The notes under the pieces are model-generated. The model was not told the origin of the DNA. It made no database searches and saw only the letters and a program-made list of their open reading frames with translations. A stretch of 64,000 nt of DNA from Pseudomonas sp. GM49 (GTDB lineage: Bacteria > Pseudomonadota > Gammaproteobacteria > Pseudomonadales > Pseudomonadaceae), in the NCBI RefSeq assembly GCF_000282355.1, contig NZ_AKJL01000073.1, positions 1 through 64,000 on the forward strand. The letters run 5' to 3'. The position numbers and the translations under genes are program-made. Every line of letters starts with the position of its first letter. Within the stretch, counting starts at the first letter, position 1. Shown here in pieces: positions 56,620-64,000 of the stretch.

Positions 56620-56792
56620 TGACAGTCCTCGTCTGTCAGCGACCGTCCGCGTCCCTTTCGCGCCAGTTGCATTTCTGACAGCGACATCCGCTTATTCCAA
56701 AAACGACGGACACCCTGCGTTTTTGATATTAATTCATTAGTTTTCAAGCTGTTAGGCTTGCCGGTTCGCGGTTGCCCAAGGGTGCAACCGGC
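56620..56792 (+). promoter_or_regulatory. Repeat-rich control region of the symporter gene
   Basis: TGACAG-N7-CTGTCA (56620-56638) is followed by a direct repeat: CTGTCAGCGACCGTCCGC (56633-56650) and CTGACAGCGACATCCGC (56675-56691). A leader hairpin GCCGGTT (56760-56766) / AACCGGC (56786-56792) lies just before the symporter start. It looks like tandem regulator sites in the divergent promoter. Confidence 0.45.
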
Positions 56793-56813
56793 ACAAGTCT
56801 TATCGGAGTCTTC

Positions 56814-58205
56814 ATGAATCTGCCCCTGATCCTCAATCTGCTGGTGTTCCTCGCCCTGCTCTTCGGCCTGGCACAAACCCGTCACACTACATGGAGCCTG
56901 GCGAAAAAAGTCCTGCTCGCGCTGGTGTTGGGCGTGGCGTTCGGTGTGGCGTTGCACACTGTCTACGGTGCCGGCAATCCGGTGCTGAAAGCCTCGATCG
57001 GCTGGTTCGATCTGGTGGGCAATGGTTATGTGCAATTGCTGCAAATGATCGTGATCCCGCTGGTGTTCGCCTCGATCCTCAGTGCGGTGGCCCGCCTGCA
57101 TAACGCTTCGTCCTTGGGCAAGATCAGCTTCCTGACCATCGGCACGCTGCTGTTCACCACGGCCATCGCGGCGTTGATCGGCATCGGCCTGACCAACCTG
57201 TTCGGCCTGACCGCCGAAGGCCTGGTTGCCGGCACCCAGGAAATGGCTCGCCTGCAAACCATCCAGACCGATTACGCCGGCAAGGTCGCCGACCTGAATG
57301 TGCCGCAGTTGCTGCTGTCGTTTATTCCGCAAAACCCGTTCGCCGACCTGGCGCGGGCCAAGCCGACGTCGATCATCAGCGTGGTGATTTTCGCTGCGTT
57401 CCTGGGTGTCGCGGCGCTGCAACTGCTCAAGGATGATGCCGAGAAAGGTCAGAAAGTGATCAACGCCATCGACACCCTGCAAGCCTGGGTGATGCGCCTG
57501 GTGCGCCTGGTGATGAAACTGACCCCGTACGGCGTATTGGCGCTGATGACCAAAGTGGTCGCCGGTTCCAACCTGCAAGACATCATCAAGCTCGGCAGTT
57601 TCGTGGTGGTGTCCTACATCGGCCTGGGCCTGATGTTTGTGGTGCATGGCGTGCTGGTGTCGGTTGCCGGGATCAATCCGCTGCGGTTCTTCCGCAAGGT
57701 CTGGCCGGTGCTGACGTTTGCCTTCACCAGCCGCTCCAGCGCAGCGACGATCCCTTTGAGCATCGAAGCGCAAACCAGCCGTCTGGGCATTCCGCAGTCC
57801 ATCGCCAGTTTCGCCGCCTCGTTCGGCGCGACCATTGGCCAGAACGGTTGTGCCGGTCTGTACCCGGCGATGTTGGCAGTGATGGTTGCGCCGACCGTGG
57901 GTATCAATCCGCTGGACCCGCTGTGGATCGCGACGCTGGTGGCGATTGTCACACTGAGTTCGGCCGGGGTGGCCGGCGTGGGTGGCGGCGCGACGTTTGC
58001 CGCGTTGATCGTGCTGCCGGCGATGGGCTTGCCGGTGTCACTGGTGGCGTTGCTGATTTCGGTCGAGCCGCTGATTGATATGGGGCGTACGGCGTTGAAC
58101 GTGAGTGGTTCGATGACGGCCGGTGCGATTACCAGCCAGGTGATGCAGCAGACCGATAAGGCGCTGCTGGATGCGGATGAGCATTCGGCGTTGGCGCAGG
58201 CTTAA
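56814..58205 (+). CDS. tcyP: L-cystine/dicarboxylate symporter of the TcyP (YdjN) type
   Basis: 463 residues, the same length as E. coli TcyP. It is a DAACS-family sodium or proton symporter with eight helices and two re-entrant loops. Signatures are [19 protein letters not shown] (serine-rich re-entrant loop) and [20 protein letters not shown] chose [10 protein letters not shown] at 56814. Cystine uptake is the likely role, but a dicarboxylate or other amino acid is possible. Confidence 0.85.
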   Translation: MNLPLILNLLVFLALLFGLAQTRHTTWSLAKKVLLALVLGVAFGVALHTVYGAGNPVLKASIGWFDLVGNGYVQLLQMIVIPLVFASILSAVARLHNASSLGKISFLTIGTLLFTTAIAALIGIGLTNLFGLTAEGLVAGTQEMARLQTIQTDYAGKVADLNVPQLLLSFIPQNPFADLARAKPTSIISVVIFAAFLGVAALQLLKDDAEKGQKVINAIDTLQAWVMRLVRLVMKLTPYGVLALMTKVVAGSNLQDIIKLGSFVVVSYIGLGLMFVVHGVLVSVAGINPLRFFRKVWPVLTFAFTSRSSAATIPLSIEAQTSRLGIPQSIASFAASFGATIGQNGCAGLYPAMLAVMVAPTVGINPLDPLWIATLVAIVTLSSAGVAGVGGGATFAALIVLPAMGLPVSLVALLISVEPLIDMGRTALNVSGSMTAGAITSQVMQQTDKALLDADEHSALAQA

Positions 58206-58223
58206 TCGGCGCCTGACAGACCG

Positions 58224-58315
58224 CTATCGCGAGCAAGCTCGCTCCCACAGGGATCTGTGGTGTTCACACAATTTGTGATTCACCTCAAAACACTGTGGGA
58301 GCGAGCTTGCTCCGG
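58224..58315. repeat. REP pair between tcyP and folA
   Basis: Inverted REPs with a GTTCACACAATTTGTG spacer; the right unit is partly degraded (GCTTGCTCCGGGC). Convergent intergenic region. Confidence 0.88.
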
Positions 58316-58335
58316 GCGGCGATCCGACGATGCTT

Positions 58336-58848
58336 TTAGGCTTTTTCCCACACTTCGAAGTTGTACGCCGGTTTGTCGCCTTCGGCCGGGTTCGGCACAT
58401 TCGACACCAGTTTCCACTGGTTCAAATCAAACTCCGGAAACCATGCATCCCCTTCCGGGCTCAGCGCCACGCGGGTCAGGTACAAACGATCAGCCTGCGC
58501 CAGCCCTTGCGCATACAACTGCGCACCGCCAATCAGCATCAACTCATCGACGCCCTGTTCCTTCGCCCATGCTTCGGCGCGAGCGACGGCGGCTTCCAGC
58601 GATGGATAAACCTCCGCGCCTTCGAGCAGCAGATCCGCCTGACGGCTGACCACTATGTTCAAGCGGCCCGGTAGCGGGCGACCGAGGGAATCCCAGGTCT
58701 TGCGACCCATGATGATCGGCTTGCCGAGGGTGGTTGCCTTGAAATATTTGAAGTCCCCCGGCAGGTGCCAGGGCATGCTGTTGTCGACGCCGATCACACG
58801 GTTTTCACCGAGGGCTGCGATCAGGCTGAGGGGGAGTGATTTAGTCAT
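58336..58848 (-). CDS. folA: Dihydrofolate reductase
   Basis: NADPH-dependent reduction of dihydrofolate. It has 170 residues. Signature LIAALGENRVIGVDNSMPWHLPGDFKYFKATTLGKPIIMGRKTW is compact and complete (seen in segments), with the catalytic acidic residue and the GGAQLY cofactor loop. Start MTKSLPLSL at 58848; the frame upstream is not conserved. Confidence 0.96.
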   Translation of the reverse strand: MTKSLPLSLIAALGENRVIGVDNSMPWHLPGDFKYFKATTLGKPIIMGRKTWDSLGRPLPGRLNIVVSRQADLLLEGAEVYPSLEAAVARAEAWAKEQGVDELMLIGGAQLYAQGLAQADRLYLTRVALSPEGDAWFPEFDLNQWKLVSNVPNPAEGDKPAYNFEVWEKA

Positions 58849-58933
58849 GCCGGTGAGGATACCAGAGCCTCGCTTTCGCCGATAAGCGCCACAGCGGTTA
58901 TGCTCACAGCTCATTTAAGCGACGGGATGCCGC

Positions 58934-60304
58934 GTGACTGAACTCAATACCCTCTGGCTGACAGAAACCATCCGCCTGCGCGAAGAACACGCTGGCCCCC
59001 TGGACGATCTGGAAGCTAACCGTCTGGCCCGCAGCGCCGGGGGCGATTTGCCGACGCGCATTCAACGCCGCGCCCTGTGGCTGGCCGAACGCGATGGCCT
59101 GGCGGCGGCTCTTACACACTGGTTGCAAGGTGCACGACTGGCGCTGATCGTAATGGCGGTGCTGGCCGTGATCAGCGGCGCCGGCCTGGCCTTTGCCGCA
59201 ATGAGCGACGGCCTGCACCCGGTGAATGTGTTCTGGGCCTTGGGCAGCCTGCTCGGGCTCAATCTGATCCTGCTGCTGAGCTGGGGCCTGGGCCTGGTAT
59301 TTGCCGGCGAACACGGCGCCAGCCTCGGGCGCTTGTGGCTGTGGCTTAGCGAAAAGCTCGCCCGGGATGCCAAAGCCGCACAACTGGCACCCGCCCTGCT
59401 CCTGTTGTTGCAACGGCAGAAGCTCAATCGCTGGGCCCTCGGCGTGCTGGTCAACAGCCTGTGGTTGCTGGCGATGCTCAGCGCGCTGGCCATCCTGCTG
59501 ATGTTGATGGCAACCCGGCGCTACGGCTTCGTTTGGGAAACCACGATTCTCAGCGCCGACACCTTTATTGCCGTGACCCAGGCCCTCGGCGCGTTGCCGG
59601 CCCTGTTCGGCTTCAGCGTGCCGACCGAGGAAATGATCCGCGCCAGCGGCGATGCGGCATTGAACATCGAAAGCGCCCGACAGGCCTGGGCCGCGTGGCT
59701 GGTCGGTGTGCTGTTGGTTTACGGCGTGGTGCCGCGCCTGCTGCTCGCGCTGTTTTGCCTGTGGCGCTGGAAGACGGGACAAACGGCGCTGCGTCTGGAT
59801 TTGAACCTGCCCGGTTACGCACAACTGCGCGAGCGCTTGATGCCCACCAGCGAGCGTCTCGGCGTCAGCGATGCCGCTCCATCACAACTGCATCGCGTGG
59901 AAAGCGGTGTCACCGAGCAGCAAAGCGACGGCGCACTGTTGGTCGCCATTGAGCTGGACGACCAGCGCCCGTGGCCACCGCATTTGCCGAAAAGCGTGAG
60001 CAACGCCGGCATCCTCGACAGTCGTGAATCGCGGCACAAACTCCTCGAACAATTGAGCCGTTTCCCCCCGGCGCGCCTGGCCATCGCGTGCGATCCGCGG
60101 CGCTCGCCGGATCGCGGCAGCCTGGCCCTGATTGCCGAACTGGCCCGCAGCGCCAGCGCCACCCGCGTGTGGTTGTTGCAGGCGCCATCCGGTGAAGCGC
60201 TGGACGCCGAACGCCTCAGCGACTGGCACTTGGCGCTGCAACAGCTGGAGCTGCCATTTGCCGATTGTGCACCGATGAACTGGCTGGAGACGGGTCATGA
60301 CTGA
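58934..60304 (+). CDS. DUF2868 family membrane protein
   Basis: 456 residues, GTG start. An N-terminal helical region is followed by about four membrane segments (ALIVMAVLAVISGAGLAFAA, LGLNLILLLSWGLGLVFAGE, LWLLAMLSALAILLMLMA, AWLVGVLLVYGVVPRLLLAL) and a soluble C-terminal domain. Function is unknown. It overlaps the following GTPase gene by 8 bp, so the two probably act together. Confidence 0.87.
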   Translation: MTELNTLWLTETIRLREEHAGPLDDLEANRLARSAGGDLPTRIQRRALWLAERDGLAAALTHWLQGARLALIVMAVLAVISGAGLAFAAMSDGLHPVNVFWALGSLLGLNLILLLSWGLGLVFAGEHGASLGRLWLWLSEKLARDAKAAQLAPALLLLLQRQKLNRWALGVLVNSLWLLAMLSALAILLMLMATRRYGFVWETTILSADTFIAVTQALGALPALFGFSVPTEEMIRASGDAALNIESARQAWAAWLVGVLLVYGVVPRLLLALFCLWRWKTGQTALRLDLNLPGYAQLRERLMPTSERLGVSDAAPSQLHRVESGVTEQQSDGALLVAIELDDQRPWPPHLPKSVSNAGILDSRESRHKLLEQLSRFPPARLAIACDPRRSPDRGSLALIAELARSASATRVWLLQAPSGEALDAERLSDWHLALQQLELPFADCAPMNWLETGHD

Positions 60305-61673
60305 CGCCTGGAAGCAGCCTCTGAAACTCGCCGTGGTCGGTCACACCAACGTCGGTAAAACCTCGTTGCTGCGCACCCTGACTCGCGACGTCGGCTTCGG
60401 TGAAGTGTCCCATCGCCCCAGCACCACGCGGCATGTCGAGGGCGCACGGCTGTCGGTGGACGGCGAGCCGCTGCTCGACCTCTACGACACTCCTGGCCTG
60501 GAAGACGCCATCGCCCTGCTCGATTACCTCGAACGCCTGGAGCGTCCCGGCGAACGGCTCGACGGCCCGGCGCGGCTGGCTCGATTCCTGGAGAGCAGCG
60601 AAGCACGCCAGCGCTTCGAACAGGAGGCCAAGGTGCTGCGGCAATTGTTGACCTGCGATGCCGGTCTCTACGTGATCGACGCCCGCGAACCGGTGCTGGC
60701 CAAGTACCGTGACGAGCTGGAAGTGCTGGCCAGTTGCGGCAAGCCCTTGCTGCCAGTGCTGAATTTCGTCAGCAGCGCCAACCACCGCGAACCGGCCTGG
60801 CGCGAAGCACTGGCGCGGTTGGGCTTGCATGCCTTGGTGCGTTTCGACAGTGTCGCGCCACCGGAAGATGGCGAACGTCGACTCTATGAAAGTCTCGCCC
60901 TGTTGCTGGAAACGGCCCGACCGCAACTCGAACGCCTGATCGCCGATCAGCTAGCCCAGCGCCTGGCTCGTCAACAAAGCGCAGAGCGATTGATTGCAGA
61001 ATTGCTGATCGATTGCGCGGCCTGCCGACGCAGTGTGGTCAGTGATGCCGAGCAGGAACAACAGGCGATCAGCGAACTGCGCAAAGCCGTACGCCAGCGT
61101 GAACAGCGCTGCGTCGAAGCCTTGCTCAAGCTCTATGCCTTCCGCCCCCAGGATGCCGCCGCCAGTGATTTGCCGCTGCTCGACGGCCGTTGGGGCGATG
61201 ACCTGTTCAATCCGGAAACCCTCAAGCAACTGGGCGTGCGCGTCGGTGGCGGTATCGCCGCGGGTGCCGCCGCCGGGGCCGGGGTCGACTTGTTGGTGGG
61301 CGGGATTACTCTGGGTGCGGCGGCACTGGCCGGGGCCATCGCCGGTGGCGCGCTGCAAACCGCGCGCAGTTATGGCAGCCGTTTGCTCGGCAAGATCAAG
61401 GGCCAGCGCGAACTGACGGTGGATGACAACGTGCTGCGCCTGTTGGCGTTGCGCCAACGGCAATTGCTGCAAGCGCTGAACGCCCGTGGGCATGCGGCGA
61501 TGGACAGCATTCAGCTGGCCACGCCCCAGGACAAGAGCTGGCGCGAAGGCAAGCTACCCGAAGCCTTGAACAAGGCCCGGGCGCATCCGCAATGGTCGTC
61601 GCTCAATCCTCATTCCAAACTGAATCAGGCGGAGCGGCAGGAGCAGGTTGAGGTTCTGGCACAGCAGCTGTAG
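60297..61673 (+). CDS. Era-like GTPase with DUF3482 C-terminus
   Basis: 458 residues. The G1 loop is G15-H-T-N-V-G-K-T-S23, with the G3 motif in DLYDTPGLED. The middle is helical. A Gly/Ala-rich hydrophobic stretch (GGGIAAGAAAGAGVDLLVGG, LAGAIAGGALQTA) may contact membrane. It pairs with the upstream DUF2868 protein; both are uncharacterised as far as I know. Confidence 0.88.
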   Translation: MTDAWKQPLKLAVVGHTNVGKTSLLRTLTRDVGFGEVSHRPSTTRHVEGARLSVDGEPLLDLYDTPGLEDAIALLDYLERLERPGERLDGPARLARFLESSEARQRFEQEAKVLRQLLTCDAGLYVIDAREPVLAKYRDELEVLASCGKPLLPVLNFVSSANHREPAWREALARLGLHALVRFDSVAPPEDGERRLYESLALLLETARPQLERLIADQLAQRLARQQSAERLIAELLIDCAACRRSVVSDAEQEQQAISELRKAVRQREQRCVEALLKLYAFRPQDAAASDLPLLDGRWGDDLFNPETLKQLGVRVGGGIAAGAAAGAGVDLLVGGITLGAAALAGAIAGGALQTARSYGSRLLGKIKGQRELTVDDNVLRLLALRQRQLLQALNARGHAAMDSIQLATPQDKSWREGKLPEALNKARAHPQWSSLNPHSKLNQAERQEQVEVLAQQL

Positions 61674-61706
61674 AGGCAGGAACACTTGCTTTGCCTGGAC
61701 TGACGC

Positions 61707-61800
61707 CTTCGCGAGCAAGCCCGCTCCAACAGGGTTTTGTGCTGGACCATCCATCAGTGACCAGTCACAAATCCAATGTGGGAGCGGGCTTGCTCGCGAA
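61707..61800. repeat. REP pair downstream of the GTPase gene
   Basis: Inverted REPs with the CGGGC core variant; the left unit has CTCCAACAG in place of CTCCCACAG. Confidence 0.87.
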
Positions 61801-61823
61801 GGCAGCCACCCGGTGCCGAGGCT

Positions 61824-62381
61824 TTACGTCGCCAGTAGACGCACCGCTTTTTCCTTCAGCACCCCAAGATCAATCACCGGCACATATATCTCCTTGGCCT
61901 GCTCATCCCACTGCCGCATACGCAAACTCACCGCGCACAACGGGTCTTTTTCGAACGCCTCAGCCTCGGCCTCCGTCATCACCCCACCCTGATATTCCAG
62001 GGTCCGGCGGCTGGCTTCGCTCAATCGGTCGTAATACCCAGGCTCCTTCAACGTCAGGTAACGCTTGGCCTGAACGTGATACTCCACCAGCCGCGCCATG
62101 CGCTCGCTGAAGCCGGCGCGACGCAGGTAGTCGGCACCGAGGCGCTCATGGCTGACCACTCCGAAGCCGCCCATGTTCTCCGCGCTTTCGGCGCAGATAT
62201 GCCCGATGTCATGAAAGAACGCCGCCAGTACCACTTCGTCGTCGAAGCCTTCGGCCATGGCCAGCACCGCCGCCTGGGACATGTGCTCGATCTGCGACAC
62301 CGGCTCGCCGATGTAGTCGCTGTCGCCAAAGCGCTCGTACAAACCGAACACCTCGGCGATCACTCGTGCATTGCGTTCCAT
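61824..62381 (-). CDS. phnZ: PhnZ-like HD-domain mixed-valence diiron oxygenase (phosphonate degradation)
   Basis: 185 residues. PhnZ cleaves the C-P bond of 2-amino-1-hydroxyethylphosphonate. The key residues keep the PhnZ spacing: Tyr23-x-x-Glu26 and His33 (YIGEPVSQIEH), then H57-D58 and His61 (FFHDIGH), corresponding to PhnZ Y24/E27/H34/H58/D59/H62. Start MERNARV at 62381 overlaps the oxidoreductase stop by one base. No PhnY-type hydroxylase is in the window. Confidence 0.85.
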   Translation of the reverse strand: MERNARVIAEVFGLYERFGDSDYIGEPVSQIEHMSQAAVLAMAEGFDDEVVLAAFFHDIGHICAESAENMGGFGVVSHERLGADYLRRAGFSERMARLVEYHVQAKRYLTLKEPGYYDRLSEASRRTLEYQGGVMTEAEAEAFEKDPLCAVSLRMRQWDEQAKEIYVPVIDLGVLKEKAVRLLAT

Positions 62382-63514
62382 CAGATTTCCTCCAATACCG
62401 TCGCAACGTTGCGTTCGGCCATTGCCGGTCCGACGCTCATGCCGACACCGGTGTGCATCAACGCCACACTCAGGCCTTTCGCCGGGCGCAGGAACGAGAA
62501 CGGTCCCGGTCCCCGTGAACCATAGACACCCTGCCAGCGTTCGACCACTTGCACCTTGCAGCCCAGGGTCTGCTCGGCCAGTTCGATCATCCACACATCG
62601 ACCTGCTCGGCATTGAAGGGCGACGGATCGCGGCCGTAATGGTGCGAATCGCCAATGATCAACTCGCCATAGGGCGTCGGGCTGATCAGCAGGTGAATGC
62701 CGTTTTCGTGCAGATGCGGCGCGTACTGCAGAATTTCTGCCTGCACCGCCGCGGCCTCCGGCAAGTCGGCGAAGGCGCCGTAGTGCACGCAACTCAAACC
62801 GGTGAGCAAGGCGTGTTGCAGGTTGAGGTTGACGTGCGGCCGGGCGCGGAGCATCTGCAGGCGGCAGATTTGCGGGTCGAGTTCGGCGATCTGCTCGGCC
62901 AGCAAAGTCTGATAATCATGGCCGGAGCAGACGATGATTTGCTCGGCACTGAAGCTGCCGGCGGTGCTGTGCAGGCGACCGGGCTCGACATCGCGCACCA
63001 GGGTGGAAAAGTGAAACTTGACGCCCAGGTCACGGCGCAGGAAGTCGATCAGCGCCGCAATCGCTTCGCGCGAATACAGCTGCTGGTCGTCCATGCCGTG
63101 CAACGCCGCACGGTGATGGCGGAACTGGCCTCCGTACAAATCGCGTAACGCAGCGCCGCGCAGCAGGTCGACGCGGTAACCGTGCTCCACCGCGCGGCCA
63201 TCGCAGAAGGCTTCCAGCAGTTGCTCTTCCGCCTCGGTGCGGGCGAAGAGGTACGAGCCATTACGCTTGAGTTGCAGGCCGGCGAGCTGTGCCCAATCGC
63301 CCCAGATTGCGCGACTGGCGCGGGCCAGTTCCAGCATCGGTCCCGGCGGCTGGCCGGTGACCAGGGCCTGGCCGAAGTTGCGTACCGAGGCGCCAACAGG
63401 CGTTTCGCTGCGCTCGAAAACCGTGACCTTCAGACCGCGTTTGGCGGCGGCATACGCGTGGGACAAACCCAGGATGCCGGCGCCGACGATCAGCATGTCG
63501 TTGTGTTGTGTCAT
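62381..63514 (-). CDS. FAD-dependent oxidoreductase of phosphonate clusters (TIGR03364 type)
   Basis: 377 residues of the DAO (glycine oxidase-like) family. FAD motif is MLIVGAGILGLSHAYAAAKR. The C-terminal GVYGSRGPGPF and HTGVGMSVGPAMAER are conserved. Proteins of this group accompany 2-aminoethylphosphonate genes; reported activity is on N-alkylated aminoethylphosphonates, which I cannot confirm here. Start MTQHNDML at 63514. Confidence 0.82.
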   Translation of the reverse strand: MTQHNDMLIVGAGILGLSHAYAAAKRGLKVTVFERSETPVGASVRNFGQALVTGQPPGPMLELARASRAIWGDWAQLAGLQLKRNGSYLFARTEAEEQLLEAFCDGRAVEHGYRVDLLRGAALRDLYGGQFRHHRAALHGMDDQQLYSREAIAALIDFLRRDLGVKFHFSTLVRDVEPGRLHSTAGSFSAEQIIVCSGHDYQTLLAEQIAELDPQICRLQMLRARPHVNLNLQHALLTGLSCVHYGAFADLPEAAAVQAEILQYAPHLHENGIHLLISPTPYGELIIGDSHHYGRDPSPFNAEQVDVWMIELAEQTLGCKVQVVERWQGVYGSRGPGPFSFLRPAKGLSVALMHTGVGMSVGPAMAERNVATVLEEI

Positions 63515-63541
63515 GACAAATTGTCCTGAATTCAAGACCGC

Positions 63542-63606
63542 TATCGCGAGTAAGCTCGCTCCCACAGGAGAACGCATTCCAATGTGGGAGCGAGCTTGCT
63601 CGCGAA
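63542..63606. repeat. REP pair between the substrate-binding protein and oxidoreductase genes
   Basis: Closely spaced inverted REPs within the putative phosphonate operon. The right arm ends 26 bp before the binding-protein stop. Confidence 0.9.
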
Positions 63607-63631
63607 GAGGCCCTTTCAGCCGATGAAGATC

Positions 63632-64000
63632 TTACTTGGCTACCACTTTCTCGGACTTACCGTCATAGCGCTTGCGCCATTCAGTCAGTATTTCGTCGCG
63701 GTTCTTCGAAGCCCAGGCGAAGTCGTTCTTGATCAGGCGCTGTTCGTAGTCGGCCGGCAGTTCGGTCTGCGGCTTGGCAATACCTGGCTGGGCGAGCACG
63801 GCGAAGTTTTCTTTGTAGAGTTCCATCGCCTCAGGGCTGGCGGAAAAGTCAGCCAGTTTCTTTGCGGCTTCTTCGTGGGCAGTGCCCTTGATCACGGCAG
63901 TCGCTTCGATCTCCCAGCCCAGGCCTTCCTTCGGCAGGATGATGTCCAGCGGTGCGCCTTTACGCTTGAGTTGAACGGCCGGGTATTCGAAGGAAATACC
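63632..64000 (-). CDS. C-terminal part of an ABC substrate-binding protein, probably 2-aminoethylphosphonate-specific
   Basis: The frame is open to the right edge; only the last 122 residues are present. The visible part (FEYPAVQLKRKGAPLDIILP, then HEEAAKKLADFSASPEAMEL) has the type 2 periplasmic binding protein pattern of the iron/phosphonate group. The link to 2-aminoethylphosphonate rests on the neighbouring PhnZ-like and FAD genes. Confidence 0.8.
   Translation of the reverse strand, partial: GISFEYPAVQLKRKGAPLDIILPKEGLGWEIEATAVIKGTAHEEAAKKLADFSASPEAMELYKENFAVLAQPGIAKPQTELPADYEQRLIKNDFAWASKNRDEILTEWRKRYDGKSEKVVAK

Noticed and set aside
56574..57773. Long N-terminal extension of the HAD phosphatase frame
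   Set aside because: It lies antisense to the symporter gene, while a clear signal peptide starts at 56573.

Overview
The window is chromosomal DNA of a Pseudomonas, most likely of the P. fluorescens lineage. The gene order follows the P. aeruginosa PA0350-PA0413 block (folA, ilvD, mutM, coaD, lao genes, rsmD, ftsYEX, rpoH, mtgA, thiSG, trmB, hemW, rdgB, metXW, proC, pilT, pyrBC', pyrR, ruvX, algH, tonB3, gshB, pilGHIJ, chpA). Codon use is GC-rich, and the spacers are full of the REP/BIME palindromes typical of fluorescent pseudomonads (core GTGGGAGCGAGCTTGCTCGCGA). I saw no rRNA, tRNA, CRISPR array, prophage or IS element. The only transposase-like gene is a REP-associated tyrosine transposase (RAYT).

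Layout. 1-7694: type IV pilus chemosensory operon pilG-pilH-pilI-pilJ-chpA (minus strand, chpA cut by the window edge). 7986-13970: gshB, tonB3 and the algH-ruvX-pyrR-pyrB-pyrC' run. 14103-15078: an AT-rich islet with an orphan membrane protein, next to a TM2 gene whose 3' end is duplicated on the far side. 15693-24515: NlpC/P60 hydrolase, pilT, then yggS-proC-yggT-yggU, metX-metW and DUF4426-rdgB-hemW-DUF3392. 24633-31893: thiS-thiG-trmB, DUF423, mtgA, rpoH and ftsY-ftsE-ftsX. 32237-38582: an M16 protease pair with rsmD, then a second, paralogous M16 pair not expected at this position. 38680-41504: YheT hydrolase, AraC regulator, sseA. 41537-46033: laoR and laoC-laoB-laoA (long-chain alcohol oxidation). 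46149-50288: coaD, ferredoxin, mutM, HDOD protein, rlmI. 50301-52479: MFS transporter and RAYT, delimited by three same-orientation 100-bp composite REP elements. 52730-58848: ilvD, a DUF6124-like gene with a long structured non-coding leader, a periplasmic HAD phosphatase, a cystine-type symporter and folA. 58934-61673: a membrane protein/GTPase pair. 61824-64000: the end of a phosphonate (2-aminoethylphosphonate type) uptake and oxidation operon.

The chromosome here is mostly conserved housekeeping. The parts most worth attention are the RAYT/100-bp REP neighbourhood, the structured element at about 55041-55350 with a loop-to-downstream complementarity, the duplicated M16 pair with a perfect leader hairpin, the AT-rich islet next to the TM2 gene, and long perfect hairpins in front of tonB3 and pyrR. 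Functions rest on recognised motifs and synteny read by eye. No database search was possible.
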